Shown here in pieces: positions 23,627 to 34,800 of a DNA stretch of 64,000 bases. Source of the DNA: Helicoverpa zea (Eukaryota > Arthropoda > Insecta > Lepidoptera > Noctuidae); the NCBI RefSeq assembly GCF_022581195.2, contig NC_061473.1, positions 9,610,001 through 9,674,000 on the forward strand, read 5' to 3'. A program made the position numbers and the translations under genes. Numbering within the stretch: position 1 is the first letter of the stretch; each line of letters starts with the position of its first letter. Below the pieces are notes generated by a model that was not told the origin of the DNA, ran no database searches, and was given only the letters and a program-made list of their open reading frames with translations.

Positions 23627-24264
23627 ATGTAACGGAATTTCCCATAGATGTGGGAGTAATTTTTTAGGGTTTTGTTTTGTGAGTTTGTACCCATATTTTA
23701 CATTATTTATTCTCTTATGCCCAATTTATTGTCTTTCAGTTGTACGTTTTATTTTTTGTTTGTTTGTTCATTGCTTCGAAAGCGCTTAACCGGTTTGAAA
23801 ACTTATTTCATTGTCATATTAAGCTAAATTTTTACCGAATTCTCATGGAACGCAAGTGAAACTGCGCAAAAATAGTACCTAGTAAATAAAATCTATTACA
23901 AAGAGTGGATAGTGGATAGTGGACAGTCTAGGAAAAGGTAACGCGATACAGCTGCCTACAAAATATAATGCCTTGTATATCAGAATTTTGATACCTACAG
24001 GAAAATGATTTCGTGGAAAAGATGGAAATATTCTGACGATCTTTCCTCAGAGGTATCTTTTGAAGGCAGCCTTTTAGGGAATAGCTCGCTTCGAAACAAA
24101 TCACAGACTTGCTCTTGTTTTAAACTAAATAGATAGCTTTCTGGAATCTATTTACTAGTGCTGCCTTTTTTTGGTACAGAAATATAGGGGTGGTGGTTCG
24201 TAAATAAACCGCTATAGTCTGTATAATAGATGTCCAGATGGAACAAGTTGTAGTCCATTGTGTG

Positions 24265-24679
24265 AATAATAGTTTAAAAAAACTAAAAAACACGCTTTTT
24301 ATAGAAAACCGAACTAAAAAATAGAAAATAAATTTTAATGAATTTAAATTAAGAAAATAGTGTTAAAAATTTCAATGAATATAAATTAATAATAGTGTGA
24401 ATAAAAAAAAATATTTTATTAAAAAAAAGCGTGGCGTGGTTAAAAAAATATTTTATTGACAGATATGAGTAGAGTGATTATCATTTCGAGAATATCTTAA
24501 AAAGCACCCCACGCTTTTTTTTTTAATAAAATATTTTTTTTATTCACACTATTATTAATTTATATTCATTGAAATTTTTAACACTATTTTCTTAATTTAA
24601 ATTCATTAAAATTTATTTTCTATTTTTTAGTTCGGTTTTCTATAAAAAGCGTGTTTTTTAGTTTTTTTAAACTATTATT
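24265..24679. repeat. Long near-perfect inverted repeat (170-bp arms, 74-bp loop)
   Basis: Left arm 24265-24434 pairs with right arm 24509-24679. The outer end is 'aataatagtttaaaaaaact' and the inner end 'gcgtgg' / 'ccacgc'. By eye the arms differ only in the lengths of A/T runs. The loop is 24435-24508. Confidence 0.9.
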
Positions 24680-25139
24680 TATTTTCTAGTTTTTAGTTTG
24701 TTTTAAAACTATTATTTGTTTTGTAGAATTAAAATTCTCTTTAGTATAAAATTTGTCAATATTAGAGAAAACGGCTAAAGATAATTATTGGAAATAAAAA
24801 TTAACATCGAGTCCTGCCTTATCGACTGTAGAGAAAAATTATAGAAAATTTTAATTAATTTTCTTACCTTATAGATAAAAATTATATAAATTAGCAAAAA
24901 TCATATTTTACAAATTGAAAAGCCTACAAGTCGGTGTCTAATGGATGTTACTAAGTTAATTTTGCCACCGACTTCTAGGCCGATGTACCTAAAATTAGTA
25001 TTTTTTTTGCTTTTTAGTGTTTTGGGAAGCCGGTTTAATTTTTTTGTAAAAAAGTTTTTTATTTAAAGCTTTTCAGTGATACGAATAGTTGTCACTATCC
25101 ATACAAGTGGGAAGTTCTCATCAATACAAAGAATGTAAG

Positions 25140-25490
25140 TCCAAACGAGGTATTTTACATATTCAGTTGTCGAGTTCCCTCGACTTTCTCTGGTCTCCAT
25201 CATCAGGTCAGCTCCCAACCTTCACTGTTGCATAGGTCTTGTCAATACAAATAATTTAAGCCCAAACACGAGGTAGTTTCCATATTCAGTTGTCGAGTTC
25301 CCTCGACTTTCTCTGGTCTCCATCATCAGGTCAGCTCCAAACCTTCACTGTTGCAAAGGTCTTGTCAATACAAATAATTTAAGCCCAAACACGAGGTAGT
25401 TTACATATTCAGTTGTCGAGTTCCCTCGACCCTCTCTGGTCTCCATCATCAGGTCAGCTCCAAATCTTCACAGTTGAATAGTGCTTTTAG
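25140..25490. repeat. 123-bp tandem repeat, about three units
   Basis: The phrase 'cagttgtcgagttccctcga' recurs at 25164, 25287 and 25410, exactly 123 bp apart, with 'ctggtctccatcatcaggtc' and 'aaacacgaggtagttt' in each unit. Single, more diverged units in reverse or forward orientation lie near 53.62, 54.34 and 55.10 kb. Confidence 0.85.
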
Positions 25491-27719
25491 GCGTACACCT
25501 GAGTGTCAAGTTTTTATCCTATGTATGCCTACAACTTTCGAAGGTTGCCCTCGATTTCTCAGGGTTTCCATGATCAGATCCTGATCTGATGACTATGGGA
25601 CCAACTGGCAGCTATTCCGAGTCGAACAAAAAAAGAATCACGTAAATCGGTCTATAAACCTCGGAGTAATCGATGTGTATGTGTAACCTCCTCCTTTTTG
25701 GGAAGTCGGTTAAAAATGGAATAATTTTATAAAATTAGTGTATTGTCATCGGTCCTCAATAAATCTACAAAGTTTGAACGAAATCTGGCCGTTTAAAGTG
25801 GGTCAAAATCGCGCCCAAAGAAGTCGGTTACAAACCTACAAACATACAAACATACAAACATACAGGTGAAGCTAATAAAAAGCGTGTAAAAATGAGGCAT
25901 CCTTTTCACTAGTAGCATTACAGTTTCTGTATTTTTTCTTCTAATGAAGACGATTTAGCTTAAGCTTTCATAAATGTTAATCTGAAAAAAAAAAATTAAA
26001 GTTTTCAAAGTGCATTATTTGTGGTTATACCTCTATATGATACGGCAGATAAAATATGGCGACGACATAGATTAATTAAAAAAAATATAATAGTCGTCCA
26101 AGGACAGTTTGAAACCCGCAGTAGTTCTTACATTCGACCAATGCAAATTACAAGCAATTTGATACAAAAAACTGAACAGTAAATAACAAACAACAATTAA
26201 CCGTATTCATCTCCCAAAAGACTGCCAATCTTTAGCAGCAATAAATTCCTGCGTTTTAACCGCGTGCTCGGTTGCAAACATCTACCTATGTTGCTACCGC
26301 TCCTTATTAGCGTTGTGGGACAATCCGAAGCTTATTTATGTACATAATATGTACGTATAAGTAGATAATTTATTTTGTGTACGAGTGAATTTATATATAT
26401 GATAATGATAATGACAACATTTTATAACTTTCTTATACCTATTGAATGTATTGAATGATACTGACGACAGAAAAATCTTCAAGGTAGGCGGCACTAGAAT
26501 AAAAAGTAGCCTAAAGCCAAAGCCTTTTCACAATAAAAGCCCGCCAATACTTTCAAAATAAATAGCTGTATAATTAAATAAACTAACATAATAAGCCGTC
26601 TCCGCCCGTTCGAGAACCGTCTCAGTATTCTCCGGGTATCAGTGTCTAGGGAGACGAGTCGTGTACGAGTACCGCCTTGTATTATATGTCGTGTCTTTCA
26701 CGATGCAGTATCATATTATCACAGTGCTGCAAAACTCGTAATACCTAATGAATGAAGTTTGAGTTTTATTTGTAAACGAGCTTCGAATAAAAAGTAGCTT
26801 GAAACCTTCCTCCATAAATGATCCACGTAACGATTAAGATTTTTTTCAAATCTACGCAGTAGTTCTGGAGATAAATATGCGATGAAGCATACAAACATAC
26901 TCTTCAGCTTTTCAATATTACCTCAGCAAGTACCTACGTATAGATTAAACCCAACTTATTTGTTTTACCGTGCAAATGTAAAAAAATTAATACGAAAACA
27001 TGAAAGAGTTACCAGGTTCATTATCAAAAACTTCCTAACCTGACTAACTTTTCCTAAACTGTGTTGGAGTCAGCTTCCAGTCTTAGTTCGAAGGAGTACC
27101 AGTGTTTTTTCAAGAACTTACTCAATGTATTTTCTAATTACAAACATCTAGCTATCTAGTCCTCACCTAACTATCGAGCTTATTTTGCCTGATTATTATA
27201 GCAAAAATAAACAATAATAAGACGTATGTTTTACCTACGTACCTATAAGAATTCTCAGTGCGTACAAATGAAAATTATTACACCTATAAAATAGACCTGA
27301 ATCAACTTACATGGATGGCTTTCCCAAATAAACAACAGTTCATATTCAGGCTTTTAACCTATTAAAGAACCATTTTATATTTATCATGTATAAGAATCTA
27401 GCGAACCCACATAAAACATCTTAACCTTAATCCGGGTTTAAGACATTTTCAAGCAATATGGCGGCCGCCTATTAATTATCGTGTTCCCACAAAAAAGCTT
27501 TTTACACTAATTTATTCGTTTATATTTTTATGGGACAAAGTGCTCGGCTTTCTGAGGTAATAGGTAATTGTTTGAAGATTCCTTTATCTTATTTATTTAT
27601 TTTATGGTTATTTTTGAAGACGACTTATTTAAAAAGCTTCTTCGTAAAGTCTTAGGTACGCTCCTATTTGTTAAATAGACTGGATAAAATTATATCTTCT
27701 GTGTTGTTTTTAAGAGTAG

Positions 27720-27830
27720 GTCATTCATCATCATCATCATCAGCCTATCGCAGTCCACTGATGGACATAGGCCTCACCAAGTGCACGCCACTGAGATCGA
27801 TTTAAGAGTAGGTCATTCATTAGTTATTAT
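27720..27830 (-). mobile_element. Repeat S copy with target duplication (shared by A and B)
   Basis: About 70 bp starting with an ATC run and 'cagcctatcgcagtccactg', flanked on both sides by 'aagagtaggtcattca'. The same insertion, with the same duplication, is at 41.77 kb in copy B, so it predates the segmental duplication. Confidence 0.85.
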
Positions 27831-29386
27831 AGCATTAGGTAGGTGCATATTTATGTACAAAATACATTACAACTATAACTATCCGTTCTTATCTATTCTT
27901 CAAAACAAGAAAACACCAATCTCTTACACAATTTCATGCACAAAATTATAGTCAAAATCCCAGCAAACCAAAAACCAAAACCACTAAAAAACCAGCACCA
28001 CTAACCTTAAAACAAAAAAGAAACTCCACAGAAAAAAGCCTATTTAACAAAACGTAGGAACATTTGCATAAATCTGGTACAAAGAACCGGTACAGCCGTG
28101 ATCTTGACCCTGACACAAAGGGAGCTCGAGATCTCTTCAGCGTCATAACAGCCCTCCACTGGAAGCTAGTCGAGGGTCATAGAAGACTTGTATTTTCATG
28201 CCCCGTTTGCAAAATATAGCTTAGTGTGTATTGAGTTTGGAGTTTACTGCGTTTGTGGTGGCTAGACTGGTGAAAATGTGCTTTTTAGGGTGCCTTGTTT
28301 AAAGCGAAAAAACGAATGGTGTTACTGAGACTTTGATGCGTGTATGTTAACAGGCTGTATCCCTTGAACCATGTTAGTAAGACAATTTTCACGGATGATG
28401 TGTTATTGTTGCCGCTTAAAAAAAAATTTTGACAACTAGAACGAAACAAATATTTTAGTCTTGTAGGACTACTGGTGGAGGTTGTATTAGTTCTGAGCAT
28501 TAATCAATACACAATCAAATACAAAAAGGCCGAAATTCGACAGTGCCGGATGGATGGTAGTAAAGGATTTTTCGATTTTTAGACAAAGTAGGTCATATGA
28601 CATTGGTTCATTGGTGAAATATTGGTCCAGCCAGTGTGATGTACAAAATTTGTGATACCCAGGCAGCCAAAAATGTTGGTACGAACTGTACCTAATTGTA
28701 TATCGAATTGAAAAAAAAAATGAAAAGAAAAAAATACGCACTACATGTTACCAATTTGTATGTATTTCATTTATATTTTTGAAATCCTTTACGTTCACTG
28801 ACAGAACCAATTGTTTCTGCATCGGATCCGACAGACGCTCGCAACGTTAACCCGTTAGTTAAACGTTACGCAACCAGTTACTCGTTACCAGTTACACGTA
28901 ACGTTATAAAACGTGACGTATCGATAGCTGACCTGCTGCCTTGTTTTACATAGCTGCTGTAAGCTGAAAGCTTTCAGTTGGAACTGTGAAATCAGCGATT
29001 CTTACAGTATTGGCCTAGTTGAGTGTGGGATTTTTCCTAATAATAGGTTCCTAGGTAGCTAAATAAAGATCTGCGACTTTATATCTAAATTGAAAATACA
29101 AAGTTTCATTTTTCTATTTTAAGAATTATACTGCATAATTGCGAAGATTATAAAGTTATCCGTGCTAATCGGGTGATCATATAAACTTATTCCGTTATTG
29201 GATGCTGGACTTTCATTTTAAAACCTCAAAGGACATTGTTCAATTTTGGCCTAAAAACCGATGTGAATATAAATTATACTATAATTTTCATTTATTTTTA
29301 TATTGTTTAAAACATATTTTAGTATTCCACGGACACTTCAAATAAATAAATTCCAAATAAAAAGTTGGGTCACAATTATTGATGCC

Positions 29387-29701
29387 TGTAACGCGCGCCT
29401 ACCTTTCGTGGTCGAGTCCATGGCCATATATGGCCATCGCGTGATCACCGAGCCGACCAATACGTGGCCGGCCGGCAGAGGGGTGCGGGGAGCGAGGGCC
29501 TACTCTCACGAGCGGGGACGCTCGCTGAGTCGCCAGTCCGGCGCACGACGCCATGTATTTCGCACGATGTGTTAACTCTCGCGACCGTGGCTATGTAGTT
29601 AAGTACGACGTGTGTTTGTGAACTACCTATGTAACTAATTACCATGTCTGTATTCGAATTACAATAAACTTTCTATAACCAACAATGTGTTTGTTGTTAT
29701 A
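29387..29701 (+). repeat. 5' LTR
   Basis: Starts TGTAAC and ends GTTATA, an imperfect 6-bp inverted end. Contains a CArG-like 'ccatatatgg' at 29424-29433, the palindrome 'ggccggccgg', and a polyadenylation signal AATAAA at 29663-29668. Confidence 0.95.
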
Positions 29702-29703
29702 AG

Positions 29704-29720
29704 TGGCGCTTCCAACTAGT
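29704..29720 (+). promoter_or_regulatory. Probable tRNA primer-binding site
   Basis: Begins TGGCGCTTCC two bases after the 5' LTR; TGG would pair with the CCA end of a tRNA. The specific tRNA cannot be named from sequence alone. Confidence 0.6.
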
Positions 29721-29808
29721 GGCCGTGAATCCGCTAGCCAGTTTAAACCGGTTCTTTGCCGATCGACTTAGGACATTAGTGTTCGCGTTTATACCTGCGT
29801 CGCTGAAA

Positions 29809-30783
29809 ATGCCGCCACGCAAAGTACGTACCGACGCTAATGTGGAGGACGCGCAATCCAGCTCGGATGAAGAAGCACCGAGACCGTCGCCAACGCTCAT
29901 GTCTGGAGACCAGTTGGCCTCGTTCCTTACCGCCTTCGCGAAATCTCAGGCGGAAGCGAACCGGCAGCTCGTCGAATCCCTCATGGCATCGCACGCGATA
30001 GGATCAGCGCGACCCTCACCGACGCCCTCGTCGACATGCAAGACCGGCAACATGTCCAAGTGTACGGCACGCTTCGACGGGCATAGCAGAGATCCAGAAG
30101 TCGTAGAAGCGTTTATCGACTCCGTGGAAATCTACAAAGAGTGTGCATCTGTCTCCGATGACCTGGCACTCCGTGGTCTCCCGATGCTTCTACATGGCGA
30201 GGCAGCTGTGTGGTTCCGCGGCGTCAAGGCATCGCTTACGTCGTGGGATGACGCCCTTGCCAAGCTGCGGGCGATGTTTGGTGTTCCTCGTCCGCCACAT
30301 AAGGTATTCCGGGATATGTTCGCCGCGGAACAAAGTGAAGAACGGACGGAGGTGTTCGTCGGTCGTCTCCGCGCACATATGAGCAGGTTACCTTACAGTC
30401 TAGACGAACGAATCAAGCTCGACATAGTTTACGGTTTGTTAAACAAACGCATTCGTAAACGCGTAACGCGCGAGTCTATTGAGGACCTCGATCAATTAAT
30501 CGAAAAGTCGAGAGCCGTCGAAGATTCGCTCTCCGAAAAAGAGATGACAACGTCGTCAAGTTCGAGTAACAATAACACGCAGTCACAGCTCGCACGAGCA
30601 GCGCCAGCACGACCCAGCGCGGCCGGCTTGCGGGCTCAGCACGCGGCCGCTCCGATGCAGACGCCGTATTCGGCGGGGAAGGGCGCGTCGAAGCCGCCAG
30701 CGCTGTCCAGCGGCGCGGGGGCACAGCCGTCGTCGTCGCAGCTCCAGCGTAATACCACAGATTATATAATAGTTACTACGTAA
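29809..30783 (+). pseudogene. gag: Gag polyprotein, 3' end disrupted
   Basis: I chose the ATG at 29809 ('MPPRKVRTDANVED'); the frame is open further upstream, but only with non-ATG codons. The first 80 residues are low-complexity and acidic. A retrotransposon capsid domain follows: 'FDGHSRDPEVVEAFIDSVEI', then 'WFRGVKASLTSWDDALAKL' with Trp135, then 'KRIRKRVTRESIEDLDQLIE'. The tail is Ser/Ala/Pro-rich. After about position 30747 the sequence turns abruptly AT-rich, and the frame ends 12 codons later in foreign DNA. The zinc knuckles that normally close Gag lie 1.1 kb downstream in the pol frame. Capsid assembly may survive, but nucleocapsid linkage is lost unless the insert is removed from the RNA. 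Confidence 0.85.
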
Positions 30784-31645
30784 CAGATAAATCACTCCAT
30801 ACAAAAAAGTCCATACCTACTGTTATAAGCACCTACAAGTTCCCCAACTACCTACAAATTCCTAGCTGCGTTATAAAATGAACCTTAAAAGCTCGAGTGC
30901 TTGATTGTTATTCCAATGCGATAGCGCACAGTTCAGTGACCGCAACCGTGCCGTGGCCGTGCTTAGGGTTGCTTCTTACAATTTATTAATATTTAAGTAG
31001 GAAAACAAAGTTACGCTTATTTTAAGGTAGCGTTTTTTAAAACTGAGTTTTTAAATAAAAAGTAATATCAAGAATATTTTTCTTTAGTTAACTATTGTAT
31101 TGCCTACTAAAATGGAGTATGGGTACATATTACTAAATATTACCTAATACGAGGTGAGTACTTAAGTAAAGCTTTCGTCAAAATCAAAGGCGGTTTCCAA
31201 CTATTTTTCGAGCACAAGTGCCATACCCCATATGGAACAACTCCGTCGAGTGTTGATACATACCTAAAATTGGTTTCTGCGTAGCGACACGCGTAATGTT
31301 CCGAGTCGTCATTAAGTTGGACCAGAACTACATACACCTACTTACACTCGAGATGTGTTTTGAGCTACAAAACTCACAATACAGTTCATATAACTAAGTA
31401 GGTATCTAAAGTAAAATAAGCACCTAATGATCTCTGTTGTTAAAATCATAAAGTAAATAAGTATTAATTTATTTAAAAAAAATTGAATTACTAGATAAGT
31501 ACATACATATAAAATGTTTCTAAATCTTACAATAGTCGCATATAAACCAACACAACTCAAAATAATCCATCAGTTTGTGAGGTAGCTTAAAAAACCTAAT
31601 AAAAACCAACAGCATAACATGCCACGAAATAAAAATAATAATATT
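30748..31645. mobile_element. Foreign AT-rich insertion within gag
   Basis: Composition drops from GC-rich retrotransposon coding to AT-rich multi-stop DNA at about 30748, and returns at about 31645 with 'gcgcgcgcggcgcgtgtgac'. The ends are approximate. I found no clear terminal inverted repeat or target duplication; the left side reads 'ccacagattatataatag'. No ORF of note. The identity is unknown: it may be a small non-autonomous element, or filler DNA from a rearranged template. Confidence 0.6.
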
Positions 31646-31801
31646 GGAGCGCGCGCGGCGCGTGTGACTGTTGAAAGCCCTGAGCCGCGTGGGGCTTCCG
31701 GTAACCCAGCGAGCGGTAGGCATTTATCGCGCGCAAGTACGTCGAGTGACAGAGGCCTGGTAATACTTCGCCGAGTGTTAGTGCCGCGAGTGATAGTGTA
31801 A
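31646..31801 (+). pseudogene. Remnant of gag C-terminal linker
   Basis: A frame open to 31801 encodes an Arg/Ser/Pro-rich linker ('VTVESPEPRGASGNPASG', 'HLSRASTSSDRG') resembling the gag tail in composition. It overlaps the pol frame, which opens after a TGA at 31747-31749, by about 50 bases and is offset by -1 relative to pol. Either expression uses a -1 frameshift in the overlap or an indel has occurred. No classic slippery heptamer was seen. Confidence 0.45.
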
Positions 31802-34800
31802 ACAAAAAGTCGTTTTGCGTGTATTGTAAGTGTCGTGGTCATACGCGTGAGTCTTGCCCAAAAAGAGACTCTAAAGACTTATTCTGTTATGGTTGTGGCG
31901 AGAAAGGGTTTGTTAGATCAAATTGTCCGTCGTGTAAAAATGTTTCAACTTGTAATGTTGATGTTAATAACTCAGTTTCACAACCACAACAAAATGTTTT
32001 CTACTCACTTAACACGGTACTCAGTGAGTGTAATGTAAGCTGTGAGAGTAAGAATAATATTATTATCAGCCAAGGCCGACCGATTTTAAATATTGAAATT
32101 TTAGGGCACAGTGGCTCAGCGCTTATTGATACCGCGGCCCGACGTAGTATCGCGGGTTCGACCCTGTATGCCTTACTTTTACGATTGGGTAATACATTTG
32201 TTTCAAAAACCATGTCGGTGAAACTGGCTGATGGTACTATTAGAAATAGTACCGTTTTGTTTACATGTGTGAATGTAAAATGTATGTCACTGTGTATACC
32301 TATTGAATTTATTGTGTTCCCCGATGCATGTAATAACGAAACCCTTTTGGGAATAGATTTTATTAGGCAGTCTAAGATTGTTTTAAATTTTAGTAATATG
32401 ACGTGGTTCACAGCTGATCGGCCTCAGGTCATTCACCCCCTGCTCACAGAGAGTTCACGCGAGGCGGTGGAATGTGCTTCGGTCAACCTGCTGCGGGAGG
32501 ACGAGGGCACACTATTGACCTTGGATCAGCGTTCTGACCTTGAAAATTTATTGGGTGAGTATTCTGATATTTTTGATCAGGTGGGGGAACCAACGCCATT
32601 TGCCGAGCATCACATCGACACCGGTGACCATCCTCCTATCGCTGTGCCTCCATACAGGGTCACGCCGGCGAGGAAGGAGGTCATGCGAATAGAACTGGAC
32701 AAGATGCTCGCAGAAGGTGTCATCGAGGAGTGCGAGTCTGCCTGGTCTGCACCTACTGTTTTGGTACCGAAGTCTAACGGTAGGTATAGGTTTTGTGTAG
32801 ATTACAGGAGACTCAACGCTGTCACTAAGACAGACGCGTATCCTATGCCGCGTATTGATGAGCTGCTGCAGTCCACTAAGAGAGGTTATGTGATGAGCAC
32901 CTGTGACCTTCGGAGTGGCTATTGGCAATGCAAGGTCAAGGATAAGGATAAAACCGCGTTTGTCACGCCGTTTGGTACGTACCGATTCTTACGTATGCCC
33001 TTTGGACTCAAGAATGCACCGGCTACGTTCCAGAGGCTTATTGACCGGTTCCGTGCGGGGTCGTCACTTAATGACGTCACCGTACTGACATATTTAGATG
33101 ACATCCTAGTGATATCAGAGTCCTATACTCGTCACCTTTCAGATCTCCGTGCAGTATTTGACCGTCTCCGAGTGTTTAAGCTCCGTGCGAATCGAGACAA
33201 GTGTGTATTCGCCAGAGAAAAGGTTAAGTACTTAGGTCACGTGATCTCCCAGGAAGGTATATCACCGGATGAAGACAAAGTACATGCTGTACTTAGTATG
33301 AGGGAACCTACCTGCCTCCAACAGCTGCGCACCTTCCTTCAAACATGCTCCTGGTTCCGTAAGTTCATACCAGAGTTTGCGAAGGTGGCCGAGCCGCTGA
33401 CCCGCCTCACTAAGAAATCACAGGCGTGGCAATGGAGTCTAGAGCAAGGTAAGGCTTTTGATACTCTTAAGAAGTTGTTAACTACGGCACCTATACTAGT
33501 GCAAGCTGACTACACGAGGCCATTCATATTGCGAACCGACGCCAGTAATTATGCCCTAGGCGCTGCCTTACTCCAGGGGGAGTCACCGCATCAAGAACAT
33601 CCGATCGAGTATGCCAGCCGTCTGCTCACGCCAGCCGAGCAGAATTATTCTACTACGGAGAGAGAGGCTCTCGCCGTTGTCTGGGCTGTGGAACGGTTCC
33701 GCGGTTACATTGATGGTCATCAGGTCCACGTGATGTCTGATCACCAACCCCTGAAGTGGCTCTTTTCTCTCAAGTCACCTAGTGGAAGGTTAGTTCGCTG
33801 GGCCATGAAGCTACAAGCTTTTGATCTACGTGTCGAGTATGCACCAGGTAAAGTTAATGTTATTGCCGACACGCTTAGCCGCCCTGTGTTGGAAGATGGT
33901 TCTGCATCTGAGTGTGACATCTGCCCAGTTGTCGTGGATGTTCCACGCTGGGATGCCACCTCAACTCGGGAGGCGCAGTTAGCAGATGCTGAAGTCGCCA
34001 AGATCATCCTGGACTTGGAAGGTAAGGATGACCTTTCTGTTACTCGTTGGTCCGAGCGAGGTTACCTATTGAATCAAGGTGTTTTGTATCGGTACGTCCC
34101 GGATACTGATTCGGAGGAGCCTCAGCTCGTTGTCCCGGAGAGCCTGCGGAGCACAGTCATGTTCGAGTGCCATGACTCGCCCACCGCCGCTCATGGTGGA
34201 ATTGATAGGACTTTACATCGTATCTCGCAAAGGTTCTATTTCCCCGGGATGAGAAGGTTTGTTACTGACTATTTGAAGACGTGTGTCGAATGTCAACGAT
34301 TCAAGCCGTCGAATGTCAAGCCTGCTGGTCTGCTACAAACTCCAGTTCCAGCTCAGAGGTTTGAAACTGTTGCAACCGACCTCTTCGGTCCGTTGCCTAA
34401 AGGTCCTCAAGGTGAGAGATGGATCCTGATAGTGGAGGATACCACTAGTAAATGGGTGGAGGTTTTCGCTCTTACTGAAGCTACAGCGGAGACATGTGCC
34501 AAAACTTTGGTTAATGAAGTCTTTATGAGGTTTGGTCTTCCTAGGCGTATTATCTCAGACAACGGAGTGCAGTTCGTAGCAGATGTTATGCAGAAGGCTA
34601 TGTTTGTCTTAGGTATAAAGCAAAGCCTTGTGCCTCTCTACCACCCTGAAGCTAATCCAGTTGAGAGGAAGAACCGAGACCTCAAGGCTCAGCTCGCCAT
34701 CTTGGTGGAAGGTCGTCACCAGAATTGGCCCGAGGTATTACCTTTTGTACGGTTTGCTTTTAATAGTTCCGTTACCCGGTCTACCGAGCACACCCCTGCT

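Larger units (their letters stand above)
24265..25889. mobile_element. 1.6-kb insert found only in copy A
   Basis: Copy B joins directly from 'gtccattgtgtg' to 'aaaaatgaggc' (39910-39930), whereas copy A has 1.6 kb between. The insert holds a 170-bp-arm hairpin, a paired 'accgacttctaggccgatg' block, three 123-bp tandem units, and the end 'caaacatacaggtgaagc' seen widely in moth repeats. No transposase is encoded. No clear target duplication, so the class (for example Helitron-like) is open; a deletion in B is the alternative. Confidence 0.7.
23071..29230 (+). repeat. Segmental duplication, copy A
   Basis: Matches copy B (38541-45315) in the same order and orientation with only scattered differences by eye. 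Matched blocks (A to B): 23071-23139 to 38541-38616; 23140-23340 to 39040-39240; 23627-24264 to 39241-39922; 25890-28933 to 39923-42986; 28934-29230 to 45019-45315. Landmarks are 'gaacgttcttgtctgaatgg', 'ggcagccttttagggaatag' and 'aatatggcggccgcctatt'. No convincing gene lies in the shared DNA; a 64-codon - strand frame (27952-28146 and 42002-42196) is conserved only because the DNA is. Confidence 0.95.

Noticed and set aside
25140..25490. CRISPR-like array
   Set aside because: Units are 123 bp with no unique spacers, in an animal genome.
27952..28146. ORF conserved between 27.95 kb and 42.00 kb
   Set aside because: Conserved only because the whole DNA segment is duplicated. No domain and no splice context.
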